A DNA stretch of 64,000 nt. It comes from Prorocentrum cordatum (lineage: Eukaryota; Sar; Dinophyceae; Prorocentrales; Prorocentraceae). Of this stretch, positions 49,506 through 59,599 are shown one piece after another. The stretch spans positions 560,447 to 624,446 of the forward strand of contig CAUYUJ010000703.1 of NCBI GenBank assembly GCA_963575745.1, written 5' to 3'. The translations under genes were made by a program, and so were the position numbers. The notes below the pieces were generated by a model. It was not told where the DNA came from. It was given only the letters and a program-made list of their open reading frames with translations, and did not search any database. Numbering within the stretch: the stretch's first letter is position 1; every line of letters begins with the position of its first letter.

Positions 49506-51783
49506 GGAAACACCCCCGAACCTCAGGCACTTGCATCATCAATGGGTGGTTGGGGCAATGGTGTCTATGGGTCTGGCCAGCTCGTGGGGCATGGCCTGAC
49601 GCATCTCGGCCAGGAGAGACCTTCGAACATACAACTCGCAGTACCGTTGGTGAGAGGTGCCGTGGGAGGTGGCGTTGGTATAGTGCAGGCGGTGTGGGTA
49701 TAGGCAGCTGCTTGCTACGTCGTTCTCTTTGACGGCTGCGCGGTTCATCCTTCCAGGCCAAGCAACCCTCAGACCAAGGGGTTCACGCCAGCTGTTTTTT
49801 TGCTGGGCAACTGCACACCCGATGCGCGCTTGCTGTGTGTGTCTTTTATTCCATACACTCACACTGCTTCACCTAGGCACTTGCACAGCAGCTGTCTGTC
49901 CGCAGCTACTCGCTTGCATAGAACAAGGGCGCAATCACGTCCATCATGGCCTGCATGCACACCTGCATGCATAATATGCTCAACACGTTCAAAGAGTTGC
50001 TTTCTACAGGGCCCTTGTTGCCAGCGCCATCTTCGCGTCGCGAATCTATGTAGAATTGTCGTTGGTTGCCCGAGCTTTGGCAATGAAGGGATATGCCACC
50101 GCTGGAACTGGGCAACTGATTAAACAAGAAACTGTTCGTTTGCGTGCTTGCTTGCTTGCTTGCTTGAACATTGAAGTATTTACAAGAAGTGTTGAACACG
50201 TATACTGTATACTGTTGTGCGATCGTTGGTTTGCATCTGTTTTTGGCTTCGAAACACGTAACGGTTGGAAAATATGGTGTTGCACTTGTGCGATTGGCTT
50301 TGATGCCTCAGCCACGCGACTTCAACATCATAATTGGAGTTGGCGTGGTTGTATGCTGAGCTTTGGCCCAGACTGCATATGTCGTTTGTTTGTTTTGTTG
50401 CGTTGGCGAAAGGGCGGCTAAGTGGTGATGGAGAAAATCCTGCAGCACCATCTCACAGTGAGCAAGTCCCTATGAGCGACCCCATTCATTTGGTATGCAG
50501 GGCTACAAAGGGGCGCGGTTTGCAACACAATACACTTATCCAACAAAAATTGAATAACCAATGAAAATCATGTTTAAAAGCAATTTTGAAAATTATGAAA
50601 ATACAATGATTTAATTAAACATATGAAAAACTATCAACCAGCAATGAAAATCGATTGGAAAACACAACAATTTGAAAATTATGGAAGGTTCTAAAGTTGT
50701 TGATTTATCAATAAAACTGAATGACAAATATGAAAAAGCAGTTTTAAAAAGATCAGGCGACCGCCTTTTTGTTACTAAATAATGGCGTTGCTCATATGGT
50801 GTGAAGCCATTACGGACCTGCTAGAAGTAACCATCACTTGGAAGCTGCGTTAAAGGCGCTTGGAAGCCTTTTTCAAGCCCCCTGCAAATCCAGGGCTTCA
50901 ACACAGCCTCAAGTTTATGTATAGGTGCTCAATAAGAGGTCCTTAATGGTTTCTCCCCACAATAAGCCCTTCCTTGGTAGCCAGCTACGTCTCAGACATA
51001 ACACATAGACTTGGCATTGCCTATTCAATAAATGTAATATGATCTAGTTCAATCGTGCATGAAATAATGTTATTGAACCGCCATGGGCCGATTTCGGATC
51101 CATGTTGAAACCCAGGGGCCACCCCGGTGACTCCCGAAAGGTCCAAATGTTACTCCCGCCAGTGTGTTATCATGGATTACATAGCTGCAGCTTAGGACCC
51201 CAGGCCCATTGAAAAGCGTCACTCTTTTCATTGGTCATGGACATATCTCCACTTTGTGGTACTCGTTGAAACCCGCCCGGAAATCACCCCGGCGATCTGC
51301 AAAAAATCGAGATGTTGCCCCCGATTACGTTTCAACATGGTTCTCACAACTGCAACTGAGGACCCGTACGGTCCCCCCTAAAACGTTGCTGTATTCATTG
51401 CTTATAGACATCTCTCAACAGAGTTGCACTAATTGAGACCAGTCCGAGAAAAGACAGACCGTAAACTAAAGAACTGTCTTACGTGTAGCTCCCGGCAACC
51501 TATGGTGATCGGCGGTCGCGCGCAGCGTTTGCAATGTATTTTGAAGATTGGGACCCTTTCGGACTTGCTATTTAGTTCGAAATACATGTTCAACACATCA
51601 CGCGCATTCTTTACAAGGCAGATGCTAGCCAATGTCCACAATTGTCTGGCCTGTATGTGTTCGAACGCTCAAGCAATAGCCTGTAACAGCATCCAAACTG
51701 CTTGACCTAGCAACTTATACCGCAAAAAGCTGATGAACACCTGACAAGCTATACGCCGTCATACTCGCCCTGCGCAGCCGCAT
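49506..51783. other. Mostly unique spacer, AT-rich from 50.5 kb
   Basis: No confident gene. 50,540-50,780 is strongly AT-rich. A duplication of about 165 bases (TTGAAACCC ... GACATCTC) repeats at about 51,100 and 51,265. A plus-strand frame at 51,433-51,705 (90 codons, Cys-rich end) is the only weak candidate. Confidence 0.45.
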
Positions 51784-52116
51784 CTACTTCGTCAGCTTGC
51801 CGCACCTCGGCACCAAACCAACGAGCAACCTGTATAGCTTCTCCTGAGAGGACCTGTTCTGGGGGTTAAGAGCGACCGACCTTTCCAAACAGATCCGTGA
51901 CTTTATATATTCCTCCTTTGTTCCAGCCATTAAACTATCAGCATACAACTCATACAAGCGACTTGTTGTTTCATCCTGCAGCGTTGTGTTGGCGAGATGT
52001 GTCTCGCACAAGAGCTTAGCTTGTTTGTACTTTCCATTGATTGTAAGCACATGTATTCGTGCGAGATCGACAGTTGGCGCTGCACCGTCAAAGTTTGAAG
52101 CGCTAGCACGAGCCAC
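51784..52116 (-). CDS. TPR-repeat protein exon
   Basis: A minus-strand frame of 110 codons with typical helical hairpins: ARIHVLTINGKYKQAKLLCE, then YELYADSLMAGTKEEYIKSR, then ICLERSVALNPQNRSSQEKL. The GKY..A..LCE and SVALNPQN spacing is that of tetratricopeptide repeats, which scaffold protein complexes. Coding character begins right next to a CTAAG repeat array (52,117 onward; AG on the coding strand), so the array probably lies in the upstream intron. At the other end CCGAG/GTGCGG offers a donor before the in-frame stop. This is one of the best exon calls in the window; the rest of the gene is not visible. Confidence 0.6.
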   Translation of the reverse strand: MARASASNFDGAAPTVDLARIHVLTINGKYKQAKLLCETHLANTTLQDETTSRLYELYADSLMAGTKEEYIKSRICLERSVALNPQNRSSQEKLYRLLVGLVPRCGKLTK

Positions 52117-52475
52117 AGCTAAGCTAAGGCTAAGCTAAAGCTAAGCTAAAGCTAAGCTAAAGCTGAGCTAAAGCTGAGCTAAAGCTGAGCTAAAGCTAAG
52201 CTAAAGCTAAGCTACAGCTAAGCTAAAGCTAAGCTAAAGCTAAGCTAAAGTTAAGCTAAAGCTAAGCTAAAGCTAAGCTAAAGCTAAGTTACAGCTAAGC
52301 TACAGCTAAGCTAAAGATAAGATTTAGCTAAGCTAAAGCTAAGCTAAAGCTAAGCTAAAGCTAAGCTAAACGCTAAGCAAAAAGCTAAGCGAAACGCTAA
52401 GCTAAAGCTAAGCTACAGCTAAGCGAAACGCTAAGCTAAAGCTAAGCTAAAGCTAAAGCTAAAGCTAAAGCTCCC
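52117..52475. repeat. CTAAGCTAAAG array, possibly intronic
   Basis: About 350 bases of CTAAGCTAAAG/CTACAG variants. Adjacent to the TPR exon. Confidence 0.9.
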
Positions 52476-53540
52476 AGGGGACTGGGGGGAACCGCTCCCA
52501 GGGGACTGAGGGAACCGCCCGGGGCGCTTTGCACTGCCCGGCCCTTTTAAGCTAAGAGAGTAAGAACCCTTCTAGGCAGAGCCTAGGATATCAAAAATTC
52601 CATCATTATCCCAGAGCGACCCTACCTAGGAGTTGGAGCCCCTAGGAGAGCAATATTAGTAGTAACGGTAAACGCAGTCCTCCTCCTTCTCCTCATCAAC
52701 GCAGTTGTAGCAGTAGCGGTAGTAGTAGTGTTATGCTATGCTATGCTATCCTGCGCTATGCTATGCTATGCTATGCTATGCTTTGCTGGGCTATGCTATG
52801 CTAGGCTATGATATGACATTATATGCTGCGCTATGCTATGCTATAATATGCTATGTTATGATATGCTATGTTGCGTTATGATATGATATGATATGATATG
52901 CTATGAAATGATGTGGTGTGCTGTGATATACAATGCTATGCTGCGCTGTGCTATGCTAAGAAATGCTATGTTATGATATGCGATGCAATGCTATGATATG
53001 CTATGCGATGATATGCAGAGCTATGCTATGCTGTGCTATGCTATGCTATGCTTGGCGATGCTGTGCTATGCTATGCTGTGCTCATGCTGCGCTGCGCTAT
53101 GCTGCGCTGCGCTAAGCTAAGCTAAGCTACACTAAGCTAAGGTAGGTTAAGCTAAGCTAAGCTAAGCTAAGCTAGGCTAGGCGAAGCTAAGCTAAGCTAA
53201 GCTAAACTAAGCTAAGCTAAGCTAAGCCATGCTAAACTAAGCTAAGACAAGGTAAGCTCAGCTAAGCTAAGCTAAGATGAGCTAGGCTACGCTTAGCTAA
53301 GCTAGGCTAGGCAAAGCTAAGCTAAGCTAAGCTAAGCTAAGATGAGATAAGCTAAGCTAAGCTAAGCTAAGCCAAGCTAAGCTTAGCTAAGCTAAGCACA
53401 GCTGGGTGAACCCAGGGGGGCGGGGACTGGGGGAACCGCGGGGCGGGGACTGGGGGAACCGCCCGGGGCGCTTTACACTGCCCGGCCCCTTTAAGCTAAG
53501 AGAGTAAGAACCCTCTAGGCAGAGCCTAGGTAGGGAAAAA
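52476..53540. repeat. Composite: tail, head, CTATG array, GCTAA array, tail
   Basis: The tail sequence (CCGCCCGGGGCGCTTT, CACTGCCCGGCCC, AGCTAAGAGAGTAAGAACCC, AGGCAGAGCCTAGG) is at 52,490-52,590 and again at 53,443-53,532. The head (CGACCCTACCTAGGAGTTGG) is at 52,617. Between lie a (CTATG)n array (52,732-53,100) and a (GCTAA)n array (53,105-53,400). Confidence 0.85.
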
Positions 53541-53620
53541 TCCCAAAAATGTTTCATCAAAATCTCAAAATATTTTATCAATATTGATGGAATTTTGCGG
53601 ACCCGCGGTCGCACTGAGTC

Positions 53621-54327
53621 GGCGGTGGACAAAACCTCCCTTTAGTAAGCCTCCCCTTCGCGAAAACGGCCCGGGGCCGACACCGACGGGCCCGGCCTCG
53701 CGGAGACGACGGCCGCGACGCCCCCTCGCGCACCGAAGGCGGCCGACTCCTGAATCGACGCGTCAGGGTAGGAATGAAGGGGCCCCAGGACACACTAATA
53801 AATACACACAAATGAAAATATTCACCATATTTTCCTATATGTTCTGGGTTTTTGTCTTCTTCCCCACTTCCCATATTTTCCCATATTTTCCTGGAGATCG
53901 ACGATTAATTGTGTCTGTGAGTTTTTGTTCCCTCCTGAAGGAAGTCTATCAACCTCCGACCGATGCGTTCCGCGCGGGGCATCCGCGCAGAGACGCCCCG
54001 TGCCCGCGGGGTCGCACTGCCCAGGGCTGGACCGCGCCTGCCCCGAGCGTTCTTGAAGGGCCCTGGGACACACAAATAAATACACACAAATAAAAGGATC
54101 CCCCATATTTTCCCATGTTTTATGGGTTTATGTCTTCCCCCCCACTTCCCATATTTTCTGATATGTTCCTGGAGATCGACGACTAATTGTGTCTGTGAGT
54201 TTTTGTTCCCTCCTGCAGGAAGTCCATCAGGCTCCGACTGATGCGTTCCGCGCGGGGCATCCGCGCAGAGACGCCCCGTGCCCGTGGGGTCGCACTGCCC
54301 AGGGATGGACCGCGCCCGCCCCGAGCG
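53621..54327. repeat. Family N remnant, element J copies and a 279-bp tandem duplication
   Basis: Family N (GGCGGTGGACAAAACCTCC) is interrupted by element J at 53,775-53,938, flanked by AGGAA at 53,770-53,774 and 53,939-53,943. J plus a GC-rich spacer (GATGCGTTCCGCGCGGGGCA) is then repeated 279 bases on, to 54,327. Confidence 0.7.
53775..53938. mobile_element. Element J (copy 2), TSD AGGAA
   Basis: A 164-base copy of the insertion seen at 15,439-15,603, with the same termini (TGAAGGGGCCCCAGGACACA ... TTGTTCCCTCCTGA) and a different 5-bp duplication. Confidence 0.75.
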
Positions 54328-54590
54328 TCCTCCTCCTCCTCCTCCTCCTCCTCCTCCTCCTCCTCCTCCTCCTCCTCCTCCTCCTCCTCCTCCTCCTCCT
54401 CCTCCCTCCTCCTCCCTCCTCCTCCTCCCCCCTCCTCCTCCTCCTCCTCCTCCTCCTCCTCCTCCCTCCTCCTCCTCCTCCTCTCCCCTCCTCCTCCTCC
54501 TCCTCCTCCTCCCTCCTCCTCCTCCTCCTCCTCCTCCTCCTCCTCCTCCTCCCCCTCCTCCTCCTCCTCCTCCTCCTCCTCCTTCCCGTT
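54327..54590. repeat. CTC microsatellite
   Basis: A (CTC)n tract of about 260 bases with CCC/TCC slips. Poly-Leu, -Ser, -Pro, -Arg and -Glu frames are artefacts. Confidence 0.95.
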
Positions 54591-54693
54591 GGCCGCCCGC
54601 GGGGCCCCAGCCGCGTGGCCGACTCCGGCGACTCCAGCACCGCCCGGTGGCTTCCTCGCGCGGGGGGCACGCCAGCGGCGCCGGCGGCGCTCC

Positions 54694-55040
54694 TTACCAG
54701 CCTCGAACGTACAGTCGAGGCGTTGACCTAAGGAACCCTAAATAAAGAACGAGGCCCCTATTTTCCATAAGTTGAACTTCGATTTCGTATCGAAAACCTA
54801 AGGAAAATCCAAGGCAAGCTGCGAAACAATTGAGGAACGCGGAGCCCCTCCCCAACGAAAAGGGTTCCTTCTTCAGGGCCCCGACTGTATCCCTATCCCT
54901 AAGATTGACACGCCAAGAAGGCGATGACAATCTCAGGGGTTCGCCCTCAAAAAGTAAGGCAGTCCCTAAGATTGGCATCGTGATGAGGAGGTGCCCAGCA
55001 TAGGGATAGGGATATGTTCCAGGCTGGTAAAGGCTGGTAA
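54694..55040. mobile_element. MITE family C (copy 2), TSD GCTCC, interrupted by family A
   Basis: Left end TTACCAGCCTCGAAC, right end AGGCTGGTAA (locally duplicated). GCTCC is duplicated at 54,689-54,693 and 55,041-55,045. A family A MITE occupies 54,712-54,887. Confidence 0.8.
54712..54887. mobile_element. TA-flanked MITE, family A (copy 4), nested in family C
   Basis: TA at 54,710-54,711 and 54,888-54,889. The family C copy at 23,462 gives the empty site (CTCGAACTTATCCCTA). Confidence 0.9.
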
Positions 55041-55059
55041 GCTCCACTGCGCATGCGCA

Positions 55060-55117
55060 GGACGACAACGACGACGAGGACGACGACGACGACGACGAGG
55101 ACGACGACGACGACGAG

Positions 55118-55187
<70 letters not shown>

Positions 55188-55195
55188 GCGGCGAC
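55060..55195. repeat. GAC microsatellite
   Basis: (GAC)n with GAG interruptions, ending in a GGC run. Confidence 0.9.
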
Positions 55196-55362
55196 GATGG
55201 CGAGGCGAGGCGCCGACCGACGAGTGCCACGGCGACGCCTGCGCGAAGATGCGGCGGGCGGGCCGCGGGCGGGCCAGAGCCCGCCCCGCGCGATCGGCGC
55301 CCTCGACGCCGCCGTCGGGCAGTGGCGCGCCCCGATGCTCTCCGAGAACGCCTGCGCGATGC

Positions 55363-55566
55363 TCGGGGGCGGCCAAGAGGGGAGCGGCCAAGAGGGGGGG
55401 GGGGGGGGGGGGCGCAAATCATGGCCCGCAGCACGTGCGCGGCCCATGGGGGGGACCAGGGACGTCATGAAACGGGAAGAGGCGCCATGAGATCTGGGGA
55501 AACATCATGGCCCACGCCATGATGTCCCCCCCCCCGAGTCATCACCCCTCTCTTGGCCGCCCCCGA
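55363..55566. mobile_element. Inverted-repeat element, family K (copy 2), TSD GATGC
   Basis: A 204-base element. Left TCGGGGGCGGCCAAGAG, right end complement TCGGGGGCGGCCAAGAGAGG. GATGC is at 55,358-55,362 and 55,567-55,571. It contains the uninterrupted GCACGTGCGCGGCCCATGG, which is split by element J in the other copy. Confidence 0.8.
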
Positions 55567-55733
55567 GATGCGGTGCGTCAGAGATGATTTCAGTCGCCGC
55601 CGAGGACTGCCAGGGAATTCCGCATGCCTCTGGGGGGGTTGGTCGCATGACTTTCGCGGGAAGGCTGGAGGGCACCAACACTGGCCAAGACGGTCCCGAT
55701 AGGCTCCCGAGACAGTCCAAGGGGCCCTGTCCT

Positions 55734-55930
55734 CCTCCTCCTCCTCCTCCTCCTCCTCCTCCTCCTGATCTTCCCCGCCATCCTCCCCCAAGTGTTCCCC
55801 AAAGGGCCTCCACAAAGGTTGTGGGAACACATGGTCCGATAGCTTGGCAGAGCTATTGCCACAACGCTCGGCCACATGGGCGATTCCAAAAAGGCAGGGG
55901 GCGGCGGTGATTCGCCGTAGGTGTCCTCGA
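55734..55930. repeat. CTC tract plus GCCGTAGG module (copy 3)
   Basis: A short (CTC)n at 55,734-55,766, then the module with AAGTGTTCCCCAAAGGG, GGTCCGATAGC and GATTCGCCGTAGGTGTCC. Confidence 0.6.
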
Positions 55931-56176
55931 TATCGCCGAGTTGTAACATCGCGCTCGCGTTGCGGTTCGCACTACCAGCTAACGATTTACCCTTACGTGC
56001 GGACAAACAAATGACAAGAACTTCACACACACACACACAAACACACACACTGCAACATTTACTACCATCGATGGCATGGCTGATCAACAGTGATGCTATT
56101 TGCCGTCATCTCGTCGTAACTGTGATTGTCAGCCATAGCTACCAGTGATAGTCCATCCTGCTTTCAGGAACAGGTA

Positions 56177-56363
56177 CAGTCATCGGCCTGACCTAAGGAA
56201 CGATAAATAAGGAACGAAGCCCCTTTTTATCCAAAGGAATAGCGCATAAGGAACGATAAATGACAAATAACGCATATAAGGAACTGTAAATAACGCATGC
56301 AAACCTAAGGAACGACCGAGCCCCTATTGAAAAGTAGGTGTTCCTTGTTCAAGTCGCTCACTG
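56177..56363. mobile_element. MITE family B (copy 2), uninterrupted
   Basis: Ends CAGTCATCGGCCTGACC and CAAGTCGCTCACTG. TA on the left (56,175-56,176); right flank TC. It has internal tandem AAGGAACGATAAATGAC-like units. Confidence 0.75.
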
Positions 56364-56531
56364 TCCCTTTTGAAAAGTAGCTCCTTGTGCGCGTTCTGAC
56401 CAGGACTCGCATGCGAAATCAACCCTTTGAGGCCCAAAAGGCGACGAGGGTAGGACACCGATGTCGGTACGCTGTCATCCCATCGGTGCAGGAGTCCGCT
56501 CTAAATCGTCCCCCGACCCTCCATCCTGGCA

Positions 56532-56867
56532 ATGTGTTTCGAGCTGCGTCTAGACGTGGCAACGAGAGCCTGCAAGGGCGCCAGAAAAAAACTCAAAGAA
56601 GACGGCGCCGTCGCAGTGCCAAACATGCCTGTCTCCCCCGCCTGCTGGTGCGGATCCACCACCGCCGTCCCCAGAACTCAAGCGTCGTCATTGTGTTCGC
56701 AGCGCGGTCCCTCAAATCTGCAGCCCTTTCCCCGGGGCCAAGATGTTCATCCTGACCCGCTTTGGACGGCCCTGGGCCCTGGTCGGAGCCCCCCGAAGCC
56801 GAAAATGGCAGAAACAGCTCTCCGCCGTCATTTGCTTCGCAACGCCAAGAATAGAAGAAGAACATGA
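56532..56867 (+). CDS. Hypothetical ORF, weak
   Basis: A 111-codon frame starting MCFELRLDVATRACKGARKK with mixed composition. No domain recognised. It is non-repetitive DNA, so a real exon is possible, but the opposite strand is equally open (161 codons). Confidence 0.2.
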   Translation: MCFELRLDVATRACKGARKKLKEDGAVAVPNMPVSPACWCGSTTAVPRTQASSLCSQRGPSNLQPFPRGQDVHPDPLWTALGPGRSPPKPKMAETALRRHLLRNAKNRRRT

Positions 56868-56954
56868 TCGACCCACGAACCCGGAAAGGAATATAGAACT
56901 GTAAGGCGTGGCAACGTTTCAAAGACACCTGATTGGGCGACGGGCAAATGCAAT

Positions 56955-57835
56955 GCTGAATGTATCGATCGTGATGTACTGTGTCGAGGGCTGTGCTGTG
57001 CTGGGCCGTGCTGAACTGCGATGTGCCATGCCGCGATTGTGCTCTATATAGCGTTGTGGATCGAGTCCTCCCTGGCATCCGAGTCCTGACCGAACTGATC
57101 TGGATCTTGAGCTCGAGCTGCCTGAGCAGATGGCAGCTGCCCCAGAACTAATCGACAGAGGGGACATGCCAGGAGGACGCGCCGCGGAACGTCTCAAGGG
57201 ACGCGCCAGGCGACGTGCCAGGGGACGTGCCATGGGGACGCACCGCGGGACGTGCCAAGGGTACGCGCTACGGAACGTGCCAATGAACGTGCCGCGGGAC
57301 GTGCCAGGGGACGCGCCGCGCGACGTGCCAGAGACTCGCCACGGAACGCGCCAAGGAACGTGCCAAGGTGCAATGTTGAGTGTATCGAGCTCGATGTACC
57401 GTGCCGACTGCTGTGCTGTACTGGGCCGTGCTGAACTGCGATGTGCCATGCCGCGAATGTGCTCTATATAGCGTTGTGGATCGAGTCCTCTTTGCATCCG
57501 AGTCCTGACCAAAATGATCTGGATCTTGAGCTCGAGCTGCCTGAGCAGATGGCAGCTGCCCAAGAACTATTCGACAGGGGGACATGCCAGGAGGACGCGC
57601 CGCGGAACGTCTCAAGGGACGCGCCAGGCGACGTGCCAGGGGACGTGCCATGGGGACGCACCGCGGGACGTGCCAAGCGGACGCGCTACGGAACGTGCCA
57701 ATGGGCGTGCACCGCGCGACTTGCCAGGGGGACTCGCCACGGGACGCTCCGCGGAACGTGCCAGGCAACATGCCAGGCTGCAATGCTAAGGGTATCGATA
57801 TTGATGTACCGTGCCGAGGGCTGTGCTGTGCCTGA
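56955..57835. repeat. 420-bp tandem duplication with GGACGTGCCA subrepeats
   Basis: GCTCTATATAGCGTTGTGGA occurs at 57,041 and 57,461, offset exactly 420. A third partial copy begins near 57,784. Each unit ends in short GGGACGTGCCAAGG / GGACGCGCC repeats. Confidence 0.85.
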
Positions 57836-58215
57836 GCGACCTGGACACGTGAAAACACGCGTTTCGCTCAAGACGTTCTCAGCACATCCTCATTCTAGAC
57901 ATCCGCCTGGGCAACCTGGACGCGTGCAAACAAGCGTCTCGATCGAGACTTCCTCGACACATCCTCATGCTAGACATCCGCCTGGGCGATCTGGACACGT
58001 AAAAACAAGCCTCTGGTTCGAGACATCCTCAACAACTCCTCATGCTAGACATATGTAGAAGTCCTCAAGACCTGGGCACGTGAAAACAAGCATTTCACTG
58101 GAGAGATCCTCTGAATTCAGGTCCCCAGGAGAGGACAATATATAACACAAAACAAGCGTTTCGCTCGAGAACTCCTCAACAAATTCTGAAAAGTAAGCGT
58201 GTCGCTCGAGACATC
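57830..58215. repeat. AAGCGTTTCGCTCGAGAC tandem repeat, second cluster
   Basis: Same family as 19,797-20,225, about five units, diverged. Confidence 0.8.
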
Positions 58216-58331
58216 CTCAAACATAAATTCGTCGGCCCCGCGTGACCTCGTTACTCATCGCCAAAGAAATTCGCCGGCCGTACAGCCGTCAAAACATGGG
58301 AAAACAAAGCTAAAAGAGAACCCTGGGCCTA

Positions 58332-58513
58332 CAGTCGGGACGTTGACCTAAGGAACCCTAAGTAAGGAACGAGGCCCCTTTTTCTCATCAGTTACAGTTC
58401 GATTTCGATTTCCCATCGAAAACCTAAGGAAAACCTGAGGCAAGCTGTGAAACAATCAAGGAACACGGAGCCCCTCCCCAACGAAAAGGGTTCCTTCTTC
58501 AGCGCCCCGACTG
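58332..58513. mobile_element. TA-flanked MITE, family A (copy 5)
   Basis: TA at 58,330-58,331 and 58,514-58,515. Ends CAGTCGGGACG and CGCCCCGACTG. Confidence 0.85.
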
Positions 58514-58909
58514 TAAGCCCTTCTCCAGGAAAAACACACACATAAACATAAACTTGTCGCGCTCCGCGCAGGCTTCTCGGAGCCGCGCTGCCCCCCTCCC
58601 TGGCGCGCGGAGCGCGCGCCAGGGGCGGCGCCGGAGGCGCGCCGCCAGGAGGCTCCCCGCGCGAATGCAAGAAGTCCGCGCGGAGCGCCAAAAGTTGATG
58701 TTTTTTCTTTCTTCTCCCAGCTGACAGCCTGTCAAAGGTTCCCAGGCACTGCGATCCGTGCATATGGAGACCTAGGAATGCGATCTCAGCATGTCAAAGG
58801 TTCCCTGAGGATGCGATCCGTGCATACGGAAGCCTAGGAATGCGATCCACGCATGGAGGACGCGGATGGAGCGCTCAAAGTTTATGTTTGTGTGTGTTTT
58901 GTTCTTCTT

Positions 58910-59185
58910 CGAGGGAGGTCTGAGTCCTTCCATGCGCATGATGAAAGTGCCGCCATCTATGTCCATCTTGATGCGGTTGCCGGCCACAACGTCCCAGTGG
59001 CCCCTGGCGCCCCTGCTGGACTTCACCGAGTGGTCCTCCCAGCCGTCGCGCTCGGGGATTCCGAGGAGGGGATCGCGCGAGTGGAGGCCGTCGAGGAAGA
59101 AGGGCCCGAATGTCACTGCACCGACCTTGCAGACGTGCTGCGGCGGATTGTTTGCGTGGACACTTCTGTCAACGCAAATACCCAA
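58910..59185 (-). CDS. Probable exon, unidentified (WEDHSVKSSRGARGHWDVV)
   Basis: Coding-like minus-strand frame: VGAVTFGPFFLDGLHSRDPL, then WEDHSVKSSRGARGHWDVVA, then NRIKMDIDGGTFIMRMEGL. The His/Asp-rich and GTFIMRM-like pieces suggest a folded enzyme or binding domain, family unknown. Beyond RPPSKKN the frame runs into a tandem repeat, so the exon likely ends near 58,910. Upstream, 59,200-59,330 on the same strand in another frame reads GWAPMILESFVPDSEVNFVR and VLLGPGLKTKTNPREVRFVD, probably the preceding part of the same protein. The change of frame near 59,190 implies a splice or an indel. Confidence 0.45.
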
Positions 59186-59438
59186 AACGGCGAGTGATCA
59201 ACGAAGCGAACTTCGCGTGGATTGGTTTTGGTCTTCAGTCCTGGCCCCAGAAGAACCCGCACGAAATTCACCTCGGAATCCGGAACGAAACTCTCCAGGA
59301 TCATCGGGGCCCATCCCATGCTTCTCCGACCGATCTCCGCCCTGCGAGGCGGGCGCCACGAGACATGTTGTCGATCGCCCGCAGCGCTTTTTTGGGCTGA
59401 TCCTCTGGAGACGCCGGGAGGTCGATCCAGAATACGCA

Positions 59439-59594
59439 GAAGGCATCTATACACCACCACCGTGCCAGGCTAGGGCCATCTTGGGCCCTAGGATGGTGTG
59501 TACGCCATCCGGGCCGAGCCAGGAGGGTCTATACACCATCCTTCGGCCCAGGATGGCCCTGGTCCTGGCACGGTGGTGGTGTATAGATGCCTTC
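59439..59594. mobile_element. 156-bp perfect-arm hairpin element
   Basis: The left arm GAAGGCATCTATACACCACC (continuing ACCGTGCCAGG) is perfectly repeated in inverted orientation at the right end, giving a stem of about 31 bp. A second inner inverted repeat (GGGCCATC...GGGCCC / GGGCC...GATGGCCC) lies between. No target-site duplication was found. Confidence 0.7.
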
Positions 59595-59599
59595 GTCGG

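Noticed and set aside
46777-49703. Very long ORFs (up to 931 codons) taken as a gene
   Set aside because: They follow a 96-bp minisatellite. Several frames on both strands are open, so openness alone proves nothing.
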